Origin: Arsukibacterium indicum
Lineage (GTDB): Bacteria; Pseudomonadota; Gammaproteobacteria; Enterobacterales; Alteromonadaceae
Direction: 5' to 3'
NCBI RefSeq assembly: GCF_019100565.1
Contig: NZ_JAHRID010000004.1
Coordinates: forward strand, 276,001 to 340,000
Length of the DNA stretch: 64,000 nucleotides
Position 1 is the stretch's first letter. Each line of letters opens with the position of its first letter. Positions 57,936 to 64,000 of the stretch are shown here, one piece after another. The position numbers were made by a program, and so were the translations under genes. Under the pieces are notes generated by a model, which was not told the origin of the DNA, did no database searches, and worked only from the letters and a program-made list of their open reading frames with translations.

Positions 57936-58568
57936 GTGGCTAAAAATACTATTATTGCTATTGCTGGTGCTTCGGCATCTGGTAAAAGTTTGTTTGCATC
58001 AACAGTATACCAGGAGCTGGTAGCAGAACTGGGCGGCGAACGTATCGCTATTTTATCCGAAGATGCTTACTACCGGGACCAAAGCCATTTATCTTTTGAT
58101 CAGCGGATCCTGACCAATTATGATCATCCATCTGCCTTTGAACATGGTTTACTGGTTGAGCACCTGCAACGTTTGCGTGCTGGCCAGAGTATTGAAATGC
58201 CGCAGTACAGTTACAAATTGCATACCCGTTTAGATGAAACAATTAAAGTGCAAGCCGCAAAAGTGATTTTAGTGGAAGGGATTTTATTGCTGAATGATGA
58301 AAAATTGCGCCAGCAGTTTGATATTAGTGTTTTTATGGATACACCACTGGATATTTGTTTACTGCGCCGGATAAAGCGCGATCTGGAAGATCGCGGCAGA
58401 AGCCTGGCGTCAGTAACTGAGCAATACGAAACAACAGTGCGGCCGGCTTTTTTCGAGTTTATAGCGCCTTCCAAACAATTTGCTGATTTGGTGGTAACCC
58501 GTGGTGGTAAAAATCAGATTGCGATCGATATTATAAAAGCAAAAATTCGCCAGCTGCTGGCAGAATAA
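57936..58568 (+). CDS. udk: Uridine kinase
   Basis: Nucleoside kinase of 210 residues that phosphorylates uridine and cytidine for salvage. Walker A is GASASGKS (residues 11-18), and further motifs are [41 protein letters not shown] and [14 protein letters not shown]. The start is GTG. It is the first gene of a likely operon with the CNT permease (20 bases) and an oxygenase. Confidence 0.93.
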   Translation: MAKNTIIAIAGASASGKSLFASTVYQELVAELGGERIAILSEDAYYRDQSHLSFDQRILTNYDHPSAFEHGLLVEHLQRLRAGQSIEMPQYSYKLHTRLDETIKVQAAKVILVEGILLLNDEKLRQQFDISVFMDTPLDICLLRRIKRDLEDRGRSLASVTEQYETTVRPAFFEFIAPSKQFADLVVTRGGKNQIAIDIIKAKIRQLLAE

Positions 58569-58588
58569 TAATAATCAGGGAATAACGT

Positions 58589-59797
58589 ATGATGGGATTA
58601 GTGGGCATTCTTGCCTTATTGCTGGTGGCAATTGCGGCATCAGCACACCGTAGCCGGATAAACTGGCGCACCGTTGGTGGTGCTTTTGCAATTCAGTTGG
58701 CAATTGGTGCTTTTGTGCTGTACGTGCCAGTGGGCCAGGACGTGCTTTACAGTATATCGCAGGTCGTGGCCAATGTTATCGGCTACGCCAATGCCGGTAT
58801 TCAGTTTCTATTCGGCGATTTAGGCAAGTTCTCGCAAGGTTTTATATTCGCCATTCATGTGTTAACGATAATTATCTTTTTCTCATCTTTAATTGCGGTG
58901 CTTTACCATATTGGTTTAATGAGCTGGGTTATCCGGCTGATTGGCGGTGGCTTGCAAAAACTATTAGGTACCAGCCGGCCGGAATCTATGTCGGCGGCGG
59001 CAAATATTTTTGTTGGTCAGACTGAAGCACCGTTAGTGGTTAAGCCCTTTATTCCAACCATGACCCGCTCAGAGTTATTTGCAGTAATGGTAGGTGGCCT
59101 GGCGTCAGTTGCTGGTTCTGTGCTGGCTGGTTACGCTGGTTTAGGGATTGAACTGAAGTATTTAATTGCCGCAAGTTTTATGGCGGCGCCTGGTGGCTTT
59201 TTAATGGCAAAAATAATATTGCCAGAAACTGAGCAGCCAAAGAATGAGCTAACTGAAATAAGCACTGAAAAACCACATACTAATGTCATTGACGCGGCAG
59301 CAGCTGGCGCCTCCAGTGGTATGCAGCTGGCGCTGAATGTCGGTGCTATGTTGTTGGCGTTCGTTGGTTTAATTGCGCTGGTAAATGGTATTGTAGGTGG
59401 CATTGGCGGTTGGTTTGGTATGGAGAACCTGACACTGCAATTGATTTTTGGTTATGTTTTTCAGCCGCTGGCTTTTATTCTCGGGGTGTCCTGGGATGAA
59501 GCCCGGTTGGCCGGCAGCTTTATTGGCCAGAAACTGGTCATTAATGAATTTGTGGCATACCTCGACTTTGTGCAGGTGAAAGATCAGCTAAGTGCTCATA
59601 CTCAGGTAATAGTGACTATTGCCCTTTGTGGTTTTGCTAACTTTTCTTCAATTGCTATTTTATTAGGTGGCCTGGGCGGCATGGCTCCGGGGCGCCGGGC
59701 TGATATTGCACAACTGGGGTTAAAAGCCCTGCTTGCTGCAACATTGGCTAACTTGATGAGCGCTGCAATAGCAGGGTTCTTTTTTTCCTTAGGCTAA
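58589..59797 (+). CDS. CNT-family nucleoside permease (NupC-like)
   Basis: Concentrative nucleoside transporter of 402 residues with about 10 hydrophobic segments. Family motifs are [83 protein letters not shown] and [31 protein letters not shown]. It imports nucleosides with sodium or protons. It lies between the uridine kinase and oxygenase genes, supporting a nucleoside salvage unit. Confidence 0.92.
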   Translation: MMGLVGILALLLVAIAASAHRSRINWRTVGGAFAIQLAIGAFVLYVPVGQDVLYSISQVVANVIGYANAGIQFLFGDLGKFSQGFIFAIHVLTIIIFFSSLIAVLYHIGLMSWVIRLIGGGLQKLLGTSRPESMSAAANIFVGQTEAPLVVKPFIPTMTRSELFAVMVGGLASVAGSVLAGYAGLGIELKYLIAASFMAAPGGFLMAKIILPETEQPKNELTEISTEKPHTNVIDAAAAGASSGMQLALNVGAMLLAFVGLIALVNGIVGGIGGWFGMENLTLQLIFGYVFQPLAFILGVSWDEARLAGSFIGQKLVINEFVAYLDFVQVKDQLSAHTQVIVTIALCGFANFSSIAILLGGLGGMAPGRRADIAQLGLKALLAATLANLMSAAIAGFFFSLG

Positions 59798-59813
59798 CAA
59801 ACAGGTCTTTTAT

Positions 59814-60761
59814 ATGACACAGCAAGTTCCAACGTTAGATATAAGACGGTTTGCCACCGACAAAGATAACTTTGTTGCCGAAATTGGCAAAGCCTACACT
59901 GAGTTTGGATTCTGCGGCATCAGTGGCCACGGTATTCCAGATGAAGTGGTAGCAAATACCTATAGCGCGATTAAGCAGTTTTTCGCTTTACCGACTGAGG
60001 TTAAAACAAAATACCATAAACCAGGGCAGGGCGGTGCGCGCGGCTATACCGCCGTTGGCGTTGAAAAAGCCAAAGACTCAAATCATCCGGATTTAAAAGA
60101 GTTCTGGCATGTTGGTCGCGAGTTGGATGGCCCGGCACCGCACCCAAGCTTATATCCGAATATCTGGCCATCTGAGGTGCCTGGCTTTAAAGAGGCAACT
60201 TATACTCTGTTTACTGAGCTGGAACAGCTGGGCAACCGTGTACTGGAAGCATTGGCCTTGTATCTTGGTCAGCCGCAGCAGTACTTTGCTGATAAGGTCA
60301 ATTACGGTAATTCTATATTGCGGCCTATTCACTATCCGCCTATTAAAGATACCACTACTGAATCTATCCGTGCTGGACAGCATGAGGATATCAACCTGAT
60401 CACCTTGCTGGTTGGCTCTAATGAAGCAGGCCTGGAGATTTTGCGTCGCGACGGTAGCTGGTTACCGGTAACCACCATTGAAGGCACTATAGTGGTTAAT
60501 ATTGGTGATATGTTGCAACGGCTGACTAACCATGTGTTACCATCTACAACCCACCGGGTTGTCAATCCAGCTGGTGCAGCGGCCAGTGAGCCACGTTACT
60601 CTATTCCGTTTTTTATGCATCCGAATCCGGACTTTGTCATTGAAACGCTGGAAACCTGTATCAGCAAGGATCGACCTAATCGCTATCCTGAGCCAATCAA
60701 CTCAAACGATTATTTGATGCAGCGGCTGGAAGAGATTGGCTTGCTGAAAAAGGCGAAATAA
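59814..60761 (+). CDS. 2-oxoglutarate/Fe(II)-dependent oxygenase (isopenicillin N synthase family)
   Basis: Non-haem iron oxygenase of 315 residues. The N-terminal DIOX_N part (about 5-130) begins VPTLDIRRFATDKDNFVAEIGKAYTEFGFCGISGHGIP; the catalytic barrel has the iron ligands His190, Asp192 (GQHEDINLITLL) and His247 (TTHRVVNP), and Arg in PRYSIPFF for 2-oxoglutarate. The substrate is unknown. It starts 16 bases after the nucleoside permease gene, so a nucleoside or base is a plausible substrate, as thymine hydroxylase belongs to the same superfamily. This is context inference only. Confidence 0.87.
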   Translation: MTQQVPTLDIRRFATDKDNFVAEIGKAYTEFGFCGISGHGIPDEVVANTYSAIKQFFALPTEVKTKYHKPGQGGARGYTAVGVEKAKDSNHPDLKEFWHVGRELDGPAPHPSLYPNIWPSEVPGFKEATYTLFTELEQLGNRVLEALALYLGQPQQYFADKVNYGNSILRPIHYPPIKDTTTESIRAGQHEDINLITLLVGSNEAGLEILRRDGSWLPVTTIEGTIVVNIGDMLQRLTNHVLPSTTHRVVNPAGAAASEPRYSIPFFMHPNPDFVIETLETCISKDRPNRYPEPINSNDYLMQRLEEIGLLKKAK

Positions 60762-60824
60762 ATAGCGCGCTGCTCAGCAAATAAGCGAACGAGTAAAAAC
60801 GAGCAGAATAGTTGAATTCAATAG

Positions 60825-60852
60825 TTGACTAGTTATTTTGAATCGCTATACT
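60825..60852 (+). promoter_or_regulatory. Promoter of tRNA-Leu
   Basis: TTGACT (60825-60830) and TATACT (60847-60852) with a 16-base spacer, followed by a GC-rich discriminator (GCTCGCC) as in stable RNA promoters. The tRNA starts about 40 bases after the expected start point. Confidence 0.78.
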
Positions 60853-60898
60853 GCTCGCCATGTTAAGCACCTGCTTTAAAGCAAAGTGTAAAACATAC

Positions 60899-60984
60899 GC
60901 AGATGTGGTGGAATTGGTAGACACGCAAGCTTCAGGTGTTTGTGCCCACAAGGCGTGAGAGTTCGAGTCTCTCCATCTGCACCA
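60899..60984 (+). tRNA. tRNA-Leu (CAG)
   Basis: An 86-nt class II tRNA. The acceptor arms GCAGATG and CATCTGC pair, the D-loop is AATTGGTAGAC, the anticodon loop TTCAGGT gives anticodon CAG, an extra arm follows (TGCCCACAAGGCG), the T-arm is GAGAGTTCGAGTCTCTC, and CCA is encoded at 60982-60984. Confidence 0.96.
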
Positions 60985-60989
60985 AATTA

Positions 60990-61011
60990 ACCGGCCTTGG
61001 CCGGTTTTTTT
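60990..61011 (+). terminator. Rho-independent terminator after tRNA-Leu
   Basis: ACCGGC (60990-60995), loop CTTG, GCCGGT (61000-61005), then a run of seven T. It directly follows the tRNA and is just before the stop of the convergent RimK-like gene. Confidence 0.85.
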
Positions 61012-61022
61012 GCATCTACATG

Positions 61023-62489
61023 TTACCGTTTTAATTCGATGCGGCGGATAAAGTCTTCTACCAGAATATCGTATAGTTTGTTACCCAGGTGCAGGTCTTC
61101 TACGCCGTCATCAATGTTAGGGTTGTCATTTACTTCTATGACGTAAACCTTTTCGCCGTCTTGTTTAACATCTACACCATAAAGGCTATCACCAATAGGT
61201 GCACAGGCGCGGATTGCCGCATCCAGCACATGCGCCGGTACTTCATTTACTGCGCAGGTACTAAAGCCACCACTTTCTGTTTTTGCTTTGCCATGTTTAT
61301 ATATTTGCCAGTGATTGCGGGCCATAAAGTATTTACAGGCAAATATCGCCTGGCCGTTTAATACGCCAATCCGCCAGTCGTATTCGGTGAAGGTATAGCG
61401 CTGTGCCAGAATAATAGCGCTTTGCTCAAACAGACTGGTGAGAGTAGAGCGTAATTCTGTCAGGGTTTTTACTTTGATAACCCCGCGGGAAAAACTGCCG
61501 TCGGGTATTTTCAGAACCAATGGTAAACCGAGGCTGTCGGCAGCACGTTCCAAATTATCTTCATCCTGCTTAAATAACATCAGGCCATCGGGCATCGGTA
61601 CTTTGTGTTGTTCAAACAGCGTGTGCAGATAAACTTTATTACCGCAGCGTAAAATAGAACTTGGATCATCTACTACTGCCAATCCTTCGCGTTCGGCCTT
61701 TTGTGCCATATGAAATGTATGGTGATTTACCGCTGTTGTTTCCCGAATAAACAACCCATCGAATTCGGCAAGCCGGTGAATATCTTTCGAGGTGATCTGC
61801 TCCACATCCATTGCTGCTTTTTTTGCCGCCCGAACAAACAAATCCAATGACTTGGGCGTGCAAGGTGGAAACTTCTCTTTCGGATCAACTAACACAGCCA
61901 GGTCATATTTAAACTTGCGGTTAGCCGGTTCCAGCCGCCATATTTTGTGGCTGTATTTTTCAAGAATATTGCCAAACAGGCTTTGCTCCGTTTCAGTGAG
62001 TTTGTTGACACTGCCAATTTTCAGGGTTTTAACCTGCCAGCGGGTTTTCTTCTGAAGCTCGACTCTGAGGATGGGTACCGGAAAAGCCTCAAACAGATAG
62101 GCGGCAACTTTTTTTAATGCTTTATGCTCCGTTTCCCCAAAGTAAATATTAAACGTTAGCTGGCTTGCGGTTTCTTCAGCAAGATCTTTATTCAATTGTT
62201 GCAGTAGCGCCAGTGGTACTTCATCAGCAATATCAGCAATTTCGTGGCGGTTAAACTTATTAAAAGCCCGTACCGACGGCATAACATTATGGCCGCGTGC
62301 TTCAGCGAGCAAAGAACAATAGTAACCACTACCCAGATAATGTGACTGACGGCACAGATTAATGACCCGTACCCGCTGTTTCTGTTTTGCGGACCATTTC
62401 AGATAGGCGGGTAAGCTCATTACACCGTCGTATTGATGAAATGGTGCCCAGTCCTGAGCTTTATCTACTATTATTATCAGTTTCGCCAT
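61023..62489 (-). CDS. RimK-like ATP-grasp ligase
   Basis: ATP-grasp ligase of 488 residues. The N-terminal half (about 1-260) is a family-specific domain, MAKLIIIVDKAQDWAPFHQYDGVMSL then YYCSLLAEARGHNVMPSVRAF. The C-terminal half (about 270-485) is the RimK-type ATP-grasp: SSILRCGNKVYLHTLFEQHKVPMPDG, PLVLKIPDGSFSRGVIKV and VYVIEVNDNPNIDDGVED with the metal-binding Glu/Asn. RimK adds glutamates to proteins or small molecules; the acceptor here is unknown. It is divergent from a GNAT-C39 peptidase fusion gene, a pairing known from other proteobacteria. Confidence 0.87.
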   Translation of the reverse strand: MAKLIIIVDKAQDWAPFHQYDGVMSLPAYLKWSAKQKQRVRVINLCRQSHYLGSGYYCSLLAEARGHNVMPSVRAFNKFNRHEIADIADEVPLALLQQLNKDLAEETASQLTFNIYFGETEHKALKKVAAYLFEAFPVPILRVELQKKTRWQVKTLKIGSVNKLTETEQSLFGNILEKYSHKIWRLEPANRKFKYDLAVLVDPKEKFPPCTPKSLDLFVRAAKKAAMDVEQITSKDIHRLAEFDGLFIRETTAVNHHTFHMAQKAEREGLAVVDDPSSILRCGNKVYLHTLFEQHKVPMPDGLMLFKQDEDNLERAADSLGLPLVLKIPDGSFSRGVIKVKTLTELRSTLTSLFEQSAIILAQRYTFTEYDWRIGVLNGQAIFACKYFMARNHWQIYKHGKAKTESGGFSTCAVNEVPAHVLDAAIRACAPIGDSLYGVDVKQDGEKVYVIEVNDNPNIDDGVEDLHLGNKLYDILVEDFIRRIELKR

Positions 62490-62649
62490 GTTGCCTCCTG
62501 TTAGCGGGTTAAGCCTGACTTATTATGGCATTGAATGACAGCAAATTATTTTTCAGCATAGCATCAGAATTTCTTACTGGCATTTCAAAAGGATAACTGT
62601 TGTGATGTATTTAAGATGCTATTAAGAATGATGTTTAAGGTAAAAGTTT

Positions 62650-63780
62650 ATGGTTAAGTCAGAGCAGGACCACAATATCAGATTACGACCTGCCATGCTG
62701 GCTGATGTTCCTGCTTTACAATCTATTGAGCACCGTTGCTTTGTTTCAGACAGGTTAAGTATTCGTAGTTTTCGACGGTTCATTACTGAAAAACGTAGCG
62801 ACTTGCTTGTACTGGAAGTTGGCGAGGCACTGGCAGGCTATTTTCTATTGATCTACCGCAGAGGCACGAGTCTGGCGCGGTTGTATTCAATAGCCGTGGA
62901 TCCTGCATTCCGGCAAAAAGGGTTTGCCGAAAAGCTGATGGCTGAAGCTGAGGTCCAGGCGGCTAATCGACATTGTGCATTGTTAAGGTTGGAAGTACGT
63001 AAAGATAACGAAGCAGCAATAAAACTCTATAAAAAACTACAGTACCATGAGTTTGCGATAAAACATGACTTCTATGAAGATCATTCAGACGCAATCTGCA
63101 TGCAGAAGCAAGTGATTCAGTTTAAGCGTGACTCGGGTACCCGTCAGGTTCCTTATATCGCACAAACTACACCTTTTACATGTGGGCCGGCCAGTTTATT
63201 AATGGCCTTCAATTATTTTGAACCAGGCTCATTTAATCCTTATCAGCATGAAATTGAGCTATGGAGGGAGGCCACCACCATATTTATGACCAGTGGACAC
63301 GGCGGTTGTGGCCCAAGAGGATTAGCATTAGCGGCGCATCGTAGAGGTTTTACTGCTGAAGTCTACCTGAATAATGATGGTTTACTGTTTGGTGACAGTG
63401 TGAGAAGTGAGGCTAAAAAAGCGGTACTGCAGCGGGTACATGACGCTTTCAGGCAACAAACTGAGCAGCAAGGTGTCACCGTTCATCATGCTGAGCTTAC
63501 GGTAAGTGCAATTAAACGGTATTTGCAACAAGATAAATTGATTATTGCTCTTATCAGTACCTGGCAATTTGATAAGAGCAAAGCACCCCACTGGGTGGTG
63601 GTGTGCGCTGCCGATGATAACTTTATTTATATTAACGATCCTGATACAGCTGACATTCCCTGGTTGTCGACAGCGGAGCGACAATACATTCCAATCGAGT
63701 ATAAAGTATTTAGCAAAGCTTTCAGCTATGGCAAAAAGCGACTTAAGGCTGCTGTTATTATCGGAGCGCAGAAAAAATAA
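62650..63780 (+). CDS. GNAT acetyltransferase fused to C39-like cysteine peptidase
   Basis: Two-domain protein of 376 residues. The N-terminal GNAT domain (about 8-155) has VDPAFRQKGFAEKLMAEAE as the acetyl-CoA loop. The C-terminal domain (about 165-370) is a C39-like papain fold with Gln and Cys178 in YIAQTTPFTCGPASLLMAFNYF, His314 in APHWVVVCAADD and Asp in INDPDTAD, so the Cys-His-Asp set looks complete. C39 domains usually cut Gly-Gly leader peptides in exporters, but here there is no transporter domain. It is divergent from the RimK-like ligase, which suggests a modification system for a peptide or metabolite. Confidence 0.87.
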   Translation: MVKSEQDHNIRLRPAMLADVPALQSIEHRCFVSDRLSIRSFRRFITEKRSDLLVLEVGEALAGYFLLIYRRGTSLARLYSIAVDPAFRQKGFAEKLMAEAEVQAANRHCALLRLEVRKDNEAAIKLYKKLQYHEFAIKHDFYEDHSDAICMQKQVIQFKRDSGTRQVPYIAQTTPFTCGPASLLMAFNYFEPGSFNPYQHEIELWREATTIFMTSGHGGCGPRGLALAAHRRGFTAEVYLNNDGLLFGDSVRSEAKKAVLQRVHDAFRQQTEQQGVTVHHAELTVSAIKRYLQQDKLIIALISTWQFDKSKAPHWVVVCAADDNFIYINDPDTADIPWLSTAERQYIPIEYKVFSKAFSYGKKRLKAAVIIGAQKK

Positions 63781-63862
63781 GCGGGTTTTGTAAGTATTTT
63801 GATTAAACCGTCTGCTTTTTGTGCGAACGAATCATTGCCGTAGTTTTTTATTATTTTAAAGC

Positions 63863-63890
63863 TTGCAGCGTAGCTAAAACCCCCTATAAT
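63863..63890 (+). promoter_or_regulatory. Probable rRNA operon promoter P1
   Basis: TTGCAG (63863-63868), 16-base spacer and TATAAT (63885-63890), then the GC-rich discriminator GCGCGCC. An A/T-rich UP-like tract lies just upstream (63843-63860). This layout is typical of stringently controlled stable RNA promoters. Confidence 0.72.
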
Positions 63891-63970
63891 GCGCGCCATG
63901 CCGACGGGGGCTGCGTCAAGCAGGCTTCAGGTGAGATAAACCGGATTGCAAAAATCTTTAAAAAAGACCC

Positions 63971-63998
63971 TTGACAGTCAGGTTTAAATCACTAAAAT
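63971..63998 (+). promoter_or_regulatory. Probable rRNA operon promoter P2
   Basis: Consensus TTGACA (63971-63976), 16-base spacer and TAAAAT (63993-63998), preceded by an A-rich UP-like tract (63948-63965). The tandem P1/P2 arrangement suggests an rRNA operon starting beyond the window edge. Confidence 0.7.
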
Positions 63999-64000
63999 GG

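Overview
The window looks like a chromosomal segment of a free-living aquatic gammaproteobacterium of the Alteromonadales/Rheinheimera-Arsukibacterium type. This is an inference from three things: an ArcB/ArcA pair, the gcvA-DUF423-rlmM and mutY-yggX gene orders, and the large number of TonB-dependent receptors (three) with secreted peptidases and hydrolases. No prophage, insertion sequence, CRISPR array or plasmid gene was seen. Most of the window is ordinary chromosome, with a few accessory patches.

Layout. 1-1493: 5' part of putA (minus strand), cut by the window edge. 1.8-7.2 kb: MipA/OmpV porin-like protein, EF-hand protein, Tat-exported aldo/keto reductase, two small membrane proteins, a CadC-like membrane regulator, a GGCT-like protein and an amphi-Trp protein. 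7.26-11.4 kb: an AttEFGH-type ABC transporter operon (ATPase, fused FtsX-like permease, AttH lipoprotein). 11.4-18.9 kb: a minus-strand block with a TonB receptor, a two-component system, a prolyl-oligopeptidase lipoprotein and an alpha/beta hydrolase, suggesting peptide use. 19.1-25.6 kb: an MFS/AhpD-like pair with a divergent LysR regulator, small hydrolases, an AT-rich foreign-looking gene beside a truncated hydrolase remnant, and an RraA-family gene. 25.8-31.7 kb: gltBD (glutamate synthase).

32.0-40.0 kb is the most interesting metabolic block: an isoaspartyl-dipeptidase homologue, a YfcC-type transporter and a large TonB receptor, divergent from an exported cyanophycinase-like S51 peptidase. 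Together they read as a pathway that cleaves cyanophycin (or a related beta-aspartyl polymer) outside the cytoplasm, imports the dipeptides and splits them into Asp and Arg. The IadA homologue lacks two of the usual metal ligands. 40.0-45.0 kb: arcB and arcA as a convergent pair, then another sensor kinase. 45.1-52.2 kb: housekeeping genes (rsmC, trmB, mutY, yggX, gcvA-like, DUF423, rlmM). 52.2-57.7 kb: a secreted EEP-family nuclease/phosphatase, an Oar-like TonB receptor and a small secreted Ca-binding-like protein. 57.9-60.8 kb: a probable nucleoside salvage operon (uridine kinase, CNT permease, 2OG-Fe(II) oxygenase). Then come tRNA-Leu(CAG) and a RimK-like ATP-grasp ligase divergent from a GNAT-C39 peptidase fusion. 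The last 150 bases carry two strong tandem promoters with GC discriminator and A/T upstream tract, most likely those of an rRNA operon that starts just outside the window.

Several non-coding structures are not explained by genes: a 15-bp perfect palindrome upstream of arcA, a 19-bp exact tandem repeat before one TonB receptor, three 15-bp tandem repeats before the prolyl oligopeptidase, a nested inverted-repeat element between gltD and the rraA-like gene, and a CAGGCA/TGCCTG hairpin in both leaders of the divergent cyanophycinase/TonB receptor region.
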